DNA of 64,000 bases from Adiantum capillus-veneris (GCA_014529385.2 CM043968.1:25161513-25225512), one strand, 5' to 3'. Positions 34,801 to 45,942 are shown, numbered from the stretch's first letter. Notes: a model not told the origin generated them from the letters alone. Numbers and translations: made by a program.

Positions 34801-35344
34801 TGGTTGCCACCATTAGATCTGCAACATCCTCGAAGGTGTAGTTCTTCTTGATTTCCTTGTATACCTTTATCTCTTCTCGCCTCTTGTTGACACTGTCTCG
34901 TGCATTAGAGAGGTTCAAGGCCTTTACAACCACCTCTGGCATGATTACAATCACTCTGTTCTTTCCTTGCAGATCTGTCACCTTGGCTATGCCGTTCTCT
35001 TTGATTGTGGTGACGAATTCCTAGACTCTCTGAATGTCAATTCCTTCTAGCAAAGCCTCAAAATAATTGTGTAAGTCCAGTTTTTCCAAGAGAGACACTA
35101 TTTTTGGCTTTCTCATGAACTCATTGAGTTCTTGTGGTATCATTGGCAGCTCTATGGCATTGCCTTCTGGGTCCTTGAACAGGCCTTGGTATATCCTGAT
35201 GTCGTTTGCTTCCAACAAGTTGCTTTGTAACCAAGTGGTAGTGGGCTTTATGGTTCCTGCGGGTATTACAAATGGCTCCACTTCATCTAGGTAATCTTTG
35301 TTGGTCATTCTTTTCTTCTTTGCTGGTGAGTTAGCGGCTGCCAT
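31893..35344 (-). pseudogene. T1 additional ORF, coiled-coil protein
   Basis: About 1,150 codons. The frame is continuous from the ATG at 35344 (MAAANSPAKK) to 33845, then one frameshift, then continuous to 31893; single stops lie at about 35018, 34532, 33570, 33120, 32895 and 32652, mostly TAG or TAA where CAG or CAA is likely. The N-terminal third is globular, with LLEANDIRIYQGLF and GEIDYAAYLQYNIVKMG. A Lys/Glu/Pro-rich linker follows (about 34100-33900), then a long heptad-rich coiled coil (33800-32900), then a C-terminal domain (SQPRWRKAWLTKYPQ, LNYPKLLG, YLPSYHLQDFEEAFYTGFF-like). The same layout and C-terminal domain occur in T2. I see no signal peptide or membrane segment, so it is not an envelope protein. 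Extra ORFs in this place are known in Tat and Athila elements; function unknown. Confidence 0.75.
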
Positions 35345-36465
35345 GGATCCTGTTGCACTCAGTAGTTCAAAGTTAGCGTTCTTTACAGATTAGCTGATAA
35401 ACTGAGTTTTAACTATCCAATTGACTTGAAAATTGAAACATGAGCTCAAGAGGGACTAAGGATGCCCTGCAAATGAAAACAGTAAGAATTGTGCTTCAAA
35501 TTAAACCTGAAGACATCCTACGCGTAGGATGTCTTTTTCCTTAGAATGGCTTGAGACTTGTCATGATGATAGGGCATGACCTGTACATCACAGCTATGTG
35601 CTTGGATTTTGATTTGGACACCAAAAAGTGAAATATTGGACTATTTTAGGCTTTGGTACACAAATGGGTAGGATGTCCGGTAATGATGAGCAAATGTGCT
35701 CCAAATGACTTGAAAATTGATATGTAGGCTTCTTGTAGCATGTTTGTCCCATTTATGATGTCAAACTTTGCTCAGTAGGTCAATATGACTCTCAAGACAT
35801 ACTACGCGTAGGATGTCTTTTTGTTCAGAATTGCATGAAACCTGTCATTATGATAGGGCATAGCCTGTGGATCATCACCCTGGTCTTAGATTTGAATTTG
35901 GATAGGTTTTGAGGGTAGGAACACCATTTCTGGTGTCTGGGACTCTGAAAAGTACATCTATGGAGCTATGAGGCCAAAAAGTGATTTGTTTGGCTAGAAA
36001 CTTGGTGGGTGGGCTTGTATGAATGTGATAAACATATGTGAAGGCCAAAATATCCATCTGGAGGTCATTTCAAGCTTAGACACATACTACGCGTAGGATG
36101 TCTTTTTTTGTGATTTTCAAGATATGACCTCACAGTTGGCTTTGACATGATGTGAAGAGTGTATGGTTCAAGTTTCACTTGATTTGGATCATTTTTTATA
36201 GGTCTATGACCAATTCTTGCTTCTATGCTCTGACTTTGTCTTATTTGATGCATAAGAGGTCAACTTTTGTCCAGATGGGGTGAAACTTGAGGGATAAGCT
36301 GTAAATGACATGTAGAAGCTGTGTGTATGGTTAAATGATGAGTTGGGTGCCCAAACATGGCCTTGAGACATCCTACGCGTAGGATGTCTCCTGTGCAGTT
36401 TTTGTAACCAGTCCTATTAACATGTGCATATGACCTCCCTAAGTCCCTTTGTGCTTTATTTCAAT
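35345..36465 (-). other. T1 non-coding region with four spaced palindromes
   Basis: Four copies of a palindrome, arm AGACATCCTACG followed by its reverse complement, have their central CGCG at 35521, 35805, 36090 and 36376. Steps are 284, 285 and 286 bases. The first and last are perfect over at least 22 bases; the middle two have one or two changes in the left arm. A lone half site, GGGTAGGATGTC, lies near 35668. Sequence between the palindromes is only weakly repeated. The block separates the extra ORF from upstream sequence. Confidence 0.9.
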
Positions 36466-37199
36466 TTAAAAAATCAAATGGTTAGTTAAAACTCCCTTCT
36501 TGGCTTTCGGAGCCTCAGAGGTGATTTTTGACTCTTGGAGCGCTTTTCCGTGATGAAATTTCTTGATGATGACCAGCATAGCTTCATTAACCCTTGGGGA
36601 ACCTTGCCATGTGATTCTTGTTGGTTTTGGCTTCACTTGAGCAATTTGTCGCTCTGGAAGCGTCCATGATTGCGTTTGCATGCCCCCGATGCCTCAGAGG
36701 TGATTTTTGACTCTTGGAGCGCTTTTCCGTGATGAAATTTCTTGATGATGACCAGCATAGTTTCATTAACCCTTGGGAAACCTTGCCATGTGATTCTTGT
36801 TGGTTTTGGCTTCACTTGAGCGATTTGTCGCTCTGGAAGCGTCCATGATTGCGTTTGCATGCCCCCGATGATTTGTAGTGGTCTACCACCATAGGATTTG
36901 GTTGTTGAAGGCCTTGGTAAGCCGCTCATGAAGTTTGGTGGCAAACGGACATCTCGCTTGGTTGTGAGAGCCAAGTGATGCTTTGCATTTTTGAGGCCGT
37001 TTCTGAACTTAGGCCTACTTTGGGTTGCCTTTTGGCCATGTGGCCCATGTAGCCTTGTAGAGCTCGTCGAGAAGCTCCTACTCATGAGTTTTGGTATCTT
37101 TCGGGTTACTTTTGCCGGATTTTTCTCTTTGTGGCCTCTTGCAGGGTTCGAGAAGTTAGGGTTTTTTCCATTGCTTTCTTGCCTCCTTTGGGCATCCAA
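36466..37199 (-). CDS. Unassigned T1 reading frame with tandem duplication
   Basis: A 188-codon minus-strand frame (37199-36633) begins MDAQRRQESN and has basic, Ser/Thr-rich sequence; its last third, containing QIAQVKPKPTRITWQG, is repeated in a second frame at 36681-36466. I do not recognise a family. It lies between the internal polypurine tract and the palindromes in the sense orientation of T1. T2 has no equivalent that I can see, so it may be captured or chance sequence. Whether it is translated is unknown. Confidence 0.3.
36513..36870. repeat. Direct tandem duplication, 2 x 179 bp
   Basis: 36513-36691 and 36692-36870 are near-identical, starting CCTCAGAGGTGATTTTTGAC and ending GCATGCCCCCGATG. 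Only a few single-base differences are visible (for example AGCTTCATT against AGTTTCATT), so the duplication is recent relative to the decay of the element. Confidence 0.93.
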
Positions 37200-38157
37200 G
37201 ATTGGTCTCCTAGGCTAGGGTAAACTCCCTATTAGGTCTTGTTGGTATTGGGCTAGCCGTTAGGTGGTTACCTATGCTCACAGGTCTCTTCCCTGCAAAC
37301 CTCGTTGGAGTTCTATGCTAGTTTTGGCAACAAAACATCACATATACAGAGCATAAGGTGCTGAGTCTACCTCTCATATCTGGTAGTCGTCGGCAGATGA
37401 CTGTGCTTGGCGTATCGGCTCTGTTGGAAGTCATGTGCGCTCTAGGTGGCTAGAGCTCTCTCTCACAAGTGAATAGTAGAAATGTGCTCTAAGTAGAGTG
37501 AAAAAACCTTATAATGGGGGGCCCAGAACCACTTTTCATGAAATTTTACATGTGCGCCTAACTTTTCACGAAACGCGGTTTAGGCTCGAAAAGTTCTCCA
37601 TTTGGACTCCGTTTGCCCAGTTTCTCAGAATTTTGACGATTCAGTCAAAATCTGGCCACAATACACCTCCCGCTTCATTCTCATAATTGCACCCCCACTG
37701 CACCCTGGGTTGTCTTCCAGTCACTGATCATCCCCATCTTTTTTGTTTTTCATTACGATCGCATTTCACCTTGCTTTTTGTATTTTTGAAGTTTTTCTGC
37801 CGAAAATTAGTAAATCTAAAGGGAAAATAGCAAAATCAATCCAAAAAAATCCCAAAAATCAAAATAAATCAAAACCTTCACCCCGAAACACTATGTACAC
37901 TTACATGTACTTTTTATGGTCAGATTTCTCCGTTTTACCAATATTTTGCACAAAAAATGGCTATTTTTACATATACACACACTTAACAACCCCAATTTGG
38001 CGTTTGGCCTCATATGTCTGTATATTGATGTTGTATAAGGGCATATGTACTTTGGTTAGTCCATAAAATTTCACAATCAAACGTAAAACCCCTCAAAAAT
38101 AGTCAAAACATGCCCTTTTTGCTGCTTTTTACGGTCATCGGGTCCGCATTGAGAATG
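37200..38157. other. T1 non-coding region before extra ORF
   Basis: No coding signal on either strand. It lies between the internal polypurine tract and the unassigned frame at 36466-37199. AT-rich runs are present at 37790-37870. Confidence 0.4.
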
Positions 38158-38158
38158 C

Positions 38159-38171
38159 CTCCCCCCCTCCT
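38159..38171 (-). promoter_or_regulatory. T1 internal polypurine tract at the end of pol
   Basis: The minus strand reads AAGGAGGGGGGGAGG just after the pol tail, close in sequence to the true 3' tract at 31807-31818. T2 (52881-52891) and D (12941-12951) have a purine run at the same point. In family B the corresponding run abuts the LTR itself. Confidence 0.7.
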
Positions 38172-38239
38172 TATTGGAGTCCTCCTGGATGACAAGGTAT
38201 CGCTTTGGGGTATGTGCTCTGCATGGGTTAAAATCGTGC

Positions 38240-39430
38240 TAATGCACGGCCTTGTAACATGGCCCTACCTAATGCATACTCGGTCAATGCATGTTAAACT
38301 AATGCGGTGCGAGAGGAGGGAATAAGCAAGATGCTTTATTGGCATTCGACGACGAGGTTTCCTATTTGTTGTTGGTTGGGTTGGATGATTTTCTTTGCAA
38401 TTAAAAGTTGTAATTCTGCCGCTCGTTGTTTGATCGTCTTCTTTGCGAAGGTGCCCTGGTTTTTCGCTACTGCAGGTATGGCCGTTATGGTCTCCGTGGA
38501 GAGAAGTGTCGTGTCTGATGTAGCCATAATCTTTTTCTCTTTTGCTTTTCATTTTGTAGCTTTGTTTTGGATGTGTTTGTAGGTTTATGGCCTCTTTTTT
38601 GGTCGTGGTGGTTGTTCTATTGATCGGCATCCACACAAATTGATTTGCCGATGTCGTTTGTCTGGCTGTTGGTTTTGCTCGTACTGAAGGGAGTTCCTGT
38701 AGCATCACTTTGGGGATCCAAATGCGTGTCTCATGTTTTTAGCGATTGAGCATGTTTTTTGGTATCCACATTTGTTTTATGATCCTTCTCGGTGTTTGTT
38801 TAACATTGTTGTGCTGAGGTTTTCTGCTACTGCCTTGTGGTTTGTAGGCTCGTTCACATCCATCCTTTCGTACCCATATCTGTTGTTTGCTTAATGTTGA
38901 CCTTGATTTATTCCTTGTCGCCTATGGTAGCTTCTTCTTTGATTGAATGGATTGGGCGATGTCATGTTTATCCTTTTTAGGTGTCTTTTGCTGATTAAGT
39001 GTCACCCATCTTTTTTGCTTTTTATCAAGTGATTGTGGCACTAGTGTCAGGTTCTTCATGGTTGTCTGAGCAAAGGCTACCACTTGGTGTTCTTGTGCTT
39101 GTTGAATTATGACCATATTCGTACTCCAATCTATCTTCACATTGTACTCTTTCTGCCATGGTTGTCCCAACAACATTGGATGTGGTGTGCACATATCCTC
39201 AACCACATAAAACTTGTGGGGATAAACATTTTGATGTACTTGTACATGCAATATCATCCAGCCCAATGTGCTTAATGAATGTGATGTACTGCTTTCCAGT
39301 GCTTGTTGAGTAGGATGGAGTTGTTCTTTGAATTGGAGTTGTTTATATAATTTGCAAGAAATCAAATTTGCTTGAGCTCCGGAATCAAGCAATGCCGTCG
39401 ATTCAACTTGATTGCTACCCTTTGACTGTA
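38240..39430 (-). pseudogene. pol: T1 second retropepsin-like domain and W-x-P-K tail
   Basis: After the integrase C-terminus and a Gln/Lys/Glu-rich linker, the minus strand reads ALLDSGAQANLIS (catalytic Asp codon at 39384-39386), a hydrophobic-glycine region TLGWMILHV, the FYVVEDM strand and LLGQPWQKEYNVKIDW (about 39170-39130), the fold order of a retroviral-type aspartic protease. A frameshift near 39417 separates it from integrase. The tail has repeated Trp motifs: IWVRK (about 38870), MWIPK (about 38765), IWIPK (about 38715) and VWMPI (about 38630). Retropepsins work as dimers and usually lie before reverse transcriptase; one after integrase is unusual. T2 has the same arrangement, which argues that it is a real part of pol. 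The tail's role is unknown. Confidence 0.8.
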
Positions 39431-41800
39431 ATTATTGGTTCCACTGTGTCTTCACTAAAATTCGTTAATCGAATAGCATTTATTCGCAATGGTGATCCAA
39501 TTTGTTGTTGTTGTCGTAGAAGCCTTCTTTTTGCAATGCGTTCTTTTGCTTCTTCTTGTGCTTCGTTTCGTATCCTCTGTTTCTCCTTCATTCGTTGTTT
39601 TTCTTGATGGATTTGTTGAAAAATATCCTGTGTTAGTGGTAAATGATACTTTTTTAACCGGCACCCACTAATCCAATTTGGCATTTCTTCTCCTTCCAAT
39701 GTCGCAAGTTTGACAACTCTGCTTTGTGATAAGTCAGTAATCACAAAGGGCCCCATCCCTCGCTTTTTAAGTTTTTTGGCATGTTGCTTCAAAGTATAAA
39801 CAAGTACATAATCACCTGTTTTGAACTCTTTTGTACGCACATGCTTGTCAAAAAACTCTTTTTGTCTTCTCTTCTTAGCATAGATCAAAGCTACAGCTCT
39901 CCGTCAAAGTTCATCTAGCTTTTCAAGATCATCTATTCTTGAAGAGAGCTCATGGACTGTCCATTCTAAGCGTTTTGCGACTCGTAGAGTTGGAATCAAA
40001 AACTCTATGGGTAATATAGCATTTAGACCAAACACCATGTGATACGGTGTTGTTCCAATCGATGTTTTATAAGCTACCATGTATACCCATAGTGTTGAGT
40101 GTAATTGTTGATCCCAGTCTGCCCTTGTTTCTGATACAATTTTAGTCAAAACAGTGCATAGTGTTTTATTTGTGGCCTCAGCTTGTCCATTTGCCTGTGG
40201 ATGATATGGAGCAAATTTTATATGTATGACCATGAATTCCTCTAACGGGTATTCAATGACTTCATCAAGAAAATGTGTTCCTCGATCACTGACAATTTCT
40301 ATTGGTAATCCGTATCGTACAAAGACATTCTCATACAAAAATTGTGCAGTGGTTCTTTCATCTGCTTTTTGTGTTGCTTTAGCTTCAGCCCATTTTGTGA
40401 GATATACAATGATATATTGGATATGGGTGCGATATGCCGGGAGTGAAATAGGCCCCACAAAATCAATTCCCCATTTTGCAAATGCCCGTGCTCCCATCAT
40501 TGGCCGTAGTGGCATCTCATCTCTCTTTATCGGCACCTTAGTGCGCTGACATGCGTCACAATGCTTTACAAATTCCTCAGCGTCCATGTGCAATGTAGGC
40601 CACCATATCCCTGCGGTTAAGACAACTTTGCCGTCTTATCGCCTGAAAAATGTCCTCCACTTATTCCTCCATGTGTATGTTCTAGAATCAGCAAGTATTC
40701 ACTTTTACTTGCACAGATTCTAAGTTGATTGTCCTTTCCTCGCTTGTAGAGTTGATTTTCAATTAAAGTAAAGTCTCGGGCCTCCAACTCTATAGACCTT
40801 TTTTGCGCTTTTGTTATGTTTTTAGGAAATGTCCTTGTTGTTAAGAAATCAATGATATATTGACTCCATGCAGGTGCAATGGTTACCTGAAACAATGTCG
40901 CGTGATCCACCGGTCGTTTGGCACTACATATAGTACAATTGTTAACATAAGCATGTGTGTCAGCATACATAGTTGGCCAATAAACTCCTAAGTGTTTCAA
41001 TCTTTGGTGTGTTTTCATTGTTGAACACTGAAATGCACAGTCTTGGATGTGTGCTTCTTCAAGATAACACTCGAATTCCTCTAGATTTATACATCATCAT
41101 AGGATTTGGTCCGAGCCTAGATGGTACAGTCGTCCTGCAATCAACTGAAAGTTTTTTGTTTGTCGAAATGTTTGTTGTTTGGATCCGTCTTCTTTGTTAT
41201 CAAATCTACCTCCAAATGAAAGAATGCTAATAATTTCCTAAGACCATTTGGGTATCATTTCAATATTGAAAAGATAAGCGTCAGGTATGTCATCATCTAC
41301 TCCTTTAGGAGCTTCCCCGTTTTGCAGTCTTGAAAGATGATCCACTCGTAGATGAGTTTTACCTTTTTTACCTACCACTGTGAAGTCAAACTCTAGCAAT
41401 ATAATAAACCAGCGTACAATTCTCCCAGTATTGCATGGTTTATTTACTAGATACAAAAGAGCTTGATGATCTGTGAAGAACACAAATTTGTTTGCAAGCA
41501 AGTAATACCGAAATTTCTTTACAGTATATATCATTCCTAATCCCTCTCTTTCAGTGGTGGTGTAGTTCTTTTCTACACTATTTAGATGTCGGCTCGCATA
41601 ACAAACAAGGAAATCCATTGTTCCCTCTCCAGGTTGAGCCAGAATACTCCCAATTGCGTATGTAGAGGAATCAATGTGAACATGGAATATATTTTCCCAA
41701 TCTGGTTCTTTAAGTACAGGTGCTAATACAAGGTTTTCCTTAAGCTTTTTGAATGAAGTTTCACACTCCTCAGTCCAGAGACGGTATTATGAGCTACCCC
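39415..41800 (-). pseudogene. pol: T1 RNase H and integrase
   Basis: From 41795 the minus strand carries the RT/RNase H connection (KLKENLVLAPVLKEPDW), RNase H (TTEREGLGMIYTVKKFRYYL, FFTDHQALLYLVN, and the domain end DHLSRLQNG), then a first zinc-module copy (GRLYHLGSDQIL, EEAHIQDC, GVYWPTMYADTHAYVNNCTIC; second His unclear) at about 41150-40920 and a second, intact copy (NQLYKRGKDNQLRIC, HTHGGISGGHFSGDKTAK, HCDACQR) at about 40760-40540. The integrase core follows with WGIDFVGP, SDRGTHF and NGQAEATNK, so the Asp-Asp-Glu triad is intact, then the C-terminal domain GDYVLVYTLKQHAKKL. Stops at several points and frameshifts near 40600 and 41200 break it. Reverse transcriptase is missing: gag joins RNase H at about 41795. 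Confidence 0.88.
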
Positions 41801-43323
41801 CCTTTGTGAGAATTCCTCAATAAACTCATCAAAAACCTCCTCCATAGACTCAAAATCTCTACGCTCCATGGAGTCAAACCAAGTAGCGGCATCCTCTTCT
41901 AGGGTAAGTCCAAACCCTGCAAATTGAATAGGGAAGTCCAAAACTTCTTCAGCGCTAATTGCATGCATGAAGGCTGCTACATGATCCCTAGGATCTTTGT
42001 TTCCCGTGTATTTCTTGTTTACCTATTTTTGCACCTGGAAAGGTCTAATTCTATAATGGTCTATAAATCTCATCATTGGTTCTCCTCATCCTACTCGATA
42101 TACCTTCTCTGGCCTTCGGTAGTGGGAGGGTTCCTCTCCCAGAGGTGCTCCTAAGTCATAATTTCTGATGGTTCTCGCAAGAGGTGGTTCATCTCTTCGA
42201 ACTCATTCTATGGGTTGTCTTCTGGGCTCTGTCGACTCTTGAGTTTTTGGCTTACTCTCACCTTGATACTGTGAATAGAGTGGTGGTTCTTATAATTCTC
42301 TTAGCCCTCGTGTAGCTGGATAACCACCTCTATTTTGGTCTTGTTCTAATGTCGCACTTTGTTGAAGCCATGCCTGGAATGATGGTTGGGTTGCCTGTTG
42401 GTTCTGGTAGTTGATGGTCTGTTGTTGGTTAGAATGTGATGTTGCGTCATACTCCTCTGAAAATGGATTTGTTGACTTGCTAGGGGTATAGGTGGACCTT
42501 GGACTTCTTCGGGGACATATGTTGATGTTTCTAGAACTGTTTCCTTATCTACCTCCTCTTGCAGAATTCGTTTGTATTCTCGTCCGTACCTGTCAACAAA
42601 AATGATATTCTTCCCCATAGCAATTTCCTAAGAGAACAAGTAAATAACCTTGTCATTGCTTAATTCATCTTTGCATCGAAAGTAAGAGACTACTCCATCG
42701 CTCTCATGCTTGTAAATTCCCACATTCTCATTATAGGTAGAGACTCTGGTTGTTTTTTTATCATACATAAAAAGAGCTCCAAGTCGATCAATTTTTGGAG
42801 GCGGCACTTGAGTTTCTGAGACCATTTTTCCTTTTGCCACATTATCTCCATACATGTTATAATCCTCAGGGTTGCTAACTATCAGATAGTGGTTACCCTT
42901 TTCATCTCTAAATCTATCTCCAACATCATAGACTTGAATTATCTCTAGTCTCTGAGAAGGCCGTTCCTCTATACAAATACACTTGCGTCCCCGATAGTCA
43001 GAATAAACTAGGGCTCCCCGAGAGTTTGTTCCTTCTAAGAAGATTATAGTGAACTTGGCATTGTTCAAAGGGTTTTGGGAGGTGCTTCCTCCTAGCATTG
43101 GTCCTTCACCGGAGAAACCTCCTGGCTGTTGACTACCCATCATGAAGAAGGAGTTATCTGATGAAGTGTCAGTATCACTACCTTCCTCAATGATTGGGGC
43201 TAATGGATCTAGCCTTGCCTGGGTTACACTTTCTTCCGTGGATACTAAGCTACCTTGATTACCTACCACTTTATGGTCTCTAGGAATGTGTCTTCCTGAT
43301 CTTAAATTCATCAAACTTAGCAA
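41780..43323 (-). pseudogene. gag: T1 gag, truncated
   Basis: Starts MLSLMNLRSGRH at 43323 after the leader. Residues 1-80 are Ser- and Gly-rich. From about residue 85 comes a beta-rich domain of about 170 residues that is shared with T2, with repeated phrases YSDYRGRKCICIEE, RFRDEKGNHYLIV, NVGIYKHESDG and VDRYGREYKRI; a TAG near 42628 lies inside it. A Gln-rich, disordered part follows (42500-42000), then the capsid core FAGFGLTLEEDAATWFDSM and FIEEFSQRGVAHNTV (about 41910-41790). The frame ends where gag is fused to RNase H by deletion, so no zinc knuckle is present. Gag would form the particle; this one cannot package by itself. Confidence 0.8.
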
Positions 43324-44983
43324 TGCAATTTATCACAAATCCAACCACTCACCTGGCAAGGAATCAGTTTCTGCTCAACTTCTTGCCTTGCTACTGAATA
43401 TACCTGTACACAAGCGTTTAATTTCGGCAATCGAATCAAAGCATTTAACCGCTACAGGTGGTCTTAGTAATGATTGGTATAATTGAAGGGTTAATCCCAA
43501 CCACTATTGTACTCTATACACTTCTGATGCTCTTGATCAGGTCTGTCGATTTTGGATTGTACACCACCCAAGTGTTTGTCAGTCTAGAGGTAAAGTTTCA
43601 ATTCTGTCTTTGCTCTGTCAAAAAGGTCAAACAAAGTCCAATTTCACTTTTGAAAGAAGTTTTGGAACCCTTAAGTCAATTAGAACCTCCAGGTATGTCA
43701 ACAGTGTAATTTTGTCCAAAAAATGACCCTGTAGACATCCTACGCGTAGGATGTCTTTTTGCTCTGTTTCAGCCAAAATTGCAATGTAGACTTCCCTCGA
43801 TGTGCTGAGATTCCAGTTGTTCTTACTTTTTGGTTTGGACACCTATAAGCTGGTCAACTAATCAGAAATTTGTTTCAGAAGCCTAATGTCCGTTCTGATG
43901 AATTCATCAGTCAAATCAACTCCAAATTGGACCAAACTTGACTAGGAGGTTTTTCTAAGGCTATATGAGAGCTTGGTATGTCTTAGATAGGATTTTAGAC
44001 TTTTCATCATGCATTAGACATACTACGCGTAGGATGTCTTTTGCAACAGAATTTAACCCTACTTAATCCAAAGCGTTTCCTTTGATGTGCTGAGCTCTTT
44101 GGTGTATTTAGATTTTTGTTTGGATGTCAACAGACCCCAAACTCAGCTATTCTAGCCTTTTTCAGTCAAAAATACTAAAGTCTGCTTAAACTCCAATTTT
44201 CTCACCCAATTGAGATGAAACCTTTCACATGCACTCGATGAATCATGTAGATCATGCACATAAAGACATCCTATGGTTTTGGTCTTAAAATAATGCCTTG
44301 GCACAATTTGGGTAGGATGTCAGGTAATTCCTATCTTTTGGCCACAATCTATCAAGATATGGTCAATGTTCCACTTTCCAAGTGAAATTAGGGTAAAACC
44401 TACCTTCTTAACACTCTGATAAACTCAGATTCTCCAAATTCCTGCCAGATCACCCTATAGACATCGTACGCGTAAGATATCTTTTTCCTTAAATTTTAAT
44501 TTTTTTATGTCAGTGGGCTTCCCTATACTCTACAGATCTCTCAGCAATACTCACAGAAACTTTTGGACTTCAATTCAGCTTCTAATCACAATTTATCATC
44601 TTTTATAGCTCTTTGATGAACCTAACAACAAATATAACATGCATGAAGTGCTCCAGATCATAAATCATGATGTCCTACTTACCCTACTGCTACTCATCAT
44701 GTGAGATGGTGATTTTGGTGTCTCGGTTGCTTCCTAGCCTCTCATGGACTCTCAAGCTATCTTCTCACCGCATCTACCACTCCAATTCCTACTCTCCACA
44801 CCACAACCTAACTAATACTACCTAAGTCGAAGGATCTAGGCTAGCCACATGCTCCCTAAACTCCTCCTAAGACCTAGAGAGTACACCACCCTCTGATCCT
44901 ATCTAAATGTAAAATATGACTTTGGCAAGGCAGAGAATCCCTATCCTCAAGAACTAGTCTCAGTCACCTACCTAGGGTTTTCA
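43324..44983 (-). other. T1 untranslated leader with palindromes
   Basis: The leader between primer site and gag carries the same palindrome as 35345-36465. Full copies have CGCG at 43743, 44026 and 44469 (the last with two changed bases). A split pair of half sites lies at 44263-44277 and 44308-44322, so the steps are about 283, 284 and 159. There is no coding signal. Confidence 0.85.
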
Positions 44984-45001
44984 TCCTCGGCAACGGCGCC
45001 A
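44984..45001 (-). promoter_or_regulatory. T1 primer-binding site, tRNA-Asp type
   Basis: The plus strand reads TCCTCGGCAACGGCGCCA, one base different from the 3' end of plant tRNA-Asp (TCCCCGGCAACGGCGCCA), one base from the 5' LTR. tRNA-Asp primers are typical of Athila and Tat elements. Confidence 0.9.
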
Positions 45002-45002
45002 A

Positions 45003-45937
45003 TGTTGGCGGATAAGCCGCGATGGACGTCAGCACAGCGAGAACTCACCTAACAAGATTTGTCAGCTAAGGACGAAGCTCGACCTGCAGGTGCATGGAAG
45101 CAAGCATAGGGTGTCAACCTACACTTGATCGACTATTGACTACTTCCTACAGAGGTCTCTACCCAATGTCTAAGTTACAGCCTTCAAAAGTACACAGGAG
45201 GAGATTTCCTGCAACACTTCCAAGAGCCAAATACCCATCAGACGCTCTCGAAATGCTACGAAACTTGAGGGATATCCTATCAACACCAATAGGCCACTCT
45301 CCCTAAGGTCCGTGACCCAAAATCCTACCCAAAAACACCTATGCAAAATCACGTAGGATGTCTGATAGGTTTTTGTAGGTCGTCATTTCTGAAAACCAAG
45401 GTGCCTAATGTGTAGTTCTACTCAATACAAACGCGTGGATATGCTGACATGCGAAAACAGACACCATATGCTCACCGAATCACCAGAAATAGCTCGCGGG
45501 TCAATCTCGCGAAGCCGGGCCGTACACGCGCAATGTAGGTGTTGGTGCGTAGCTCTCTCCGGGGGCAACACGCTGCACTTCTCTGCACTTGATTCCGACC
45601 ACCAGTGTGCGCGTAGCGTCAAGATAAACTCTCACTCTCTCTCGTACATAGAATACGCTTTTCATTGACACTTCATAAAACTAAACAAAGGGTGTTTCAT
45701 TAAGGTCAAAATTTGGTATAAATACCTTCCAAATACAATATCTCATGTTCCAAAGAGAAATTCTACCTAGTCTACTGGCAAAAATAATATACAAAATTGG
45801 AAACTTCTGCAAGCCCCAAGTGTTTACAAATGAAATTACAGGTTTTTTTCTTAATCAGGGAATGACTACATAGGATTTCTTTCTTTTTGTATTCCGCCAG
45901 TCTCCAATTGAGTGTGGCCGCCAGTCTTTTGCTAATA
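45003..45937 (-). repeat. T1 5' LTR
   Basis: 935 bp, matching 30882-31806. The terminal dinucleotide is changed: the plus strand ends GCTAATA instead of GCTAACA, so the minus-strand start is TA rather than TG. GTTTT follows. A short insertion relative to the 3' LTR lies near 45860. Confidence 0.93.
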
Positions 45938-45942
45938 GTTTT
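45938..45942 (+). repeat. T1 target-site duplication, right
   Basis: GTTTT after the 5' LTR, identical to 30877-30881. Confidence 0.85.

Larger units (their letters stand above)
30882..45937 (-). mobile_element. T1, full-length Tat-like Ty3/gypsy element, 15,056 bp
   Basis: Two LTRs, 5-bp GTTTT duplications, a tRNA-Asp primer site at 44984-45001 and a polypurine tract at 31807-31818 define the element exactly on the minus strand. Order from its 5' end: LTR, leader with palindromes, gag, RNase H, duplicated integrase zinc module, integrase, second protease, W-x-P-K tail, internal polypurine tract, non-coding region with palindromes, coiled-coil additional ORF, LTR. Nucleocapsid, protease 1 and reverse transcriptase are deleted. 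The tRNA-Asp primer and the long extra ORF after pol are known features of Tat and Athila lineages. Each gene has stops, so it is dead and would need proteins from relatives. It sits in C3 gag. Confidence 0.92.

Noticed and set aside
31893-35344. Extra ORF of T1 (and T2) as an envelope gene
   Set aside because: No signal peptide, membrane segment or cysteine pattern; it is coiled-coil rich and cytosolic in character.
35505-36390. Spaced palindromes as a CRISPR array
   Set aside because: Steps of about 285 bases are far too long for CRISPR spacers, and the surroundings are plant retrotransposons.
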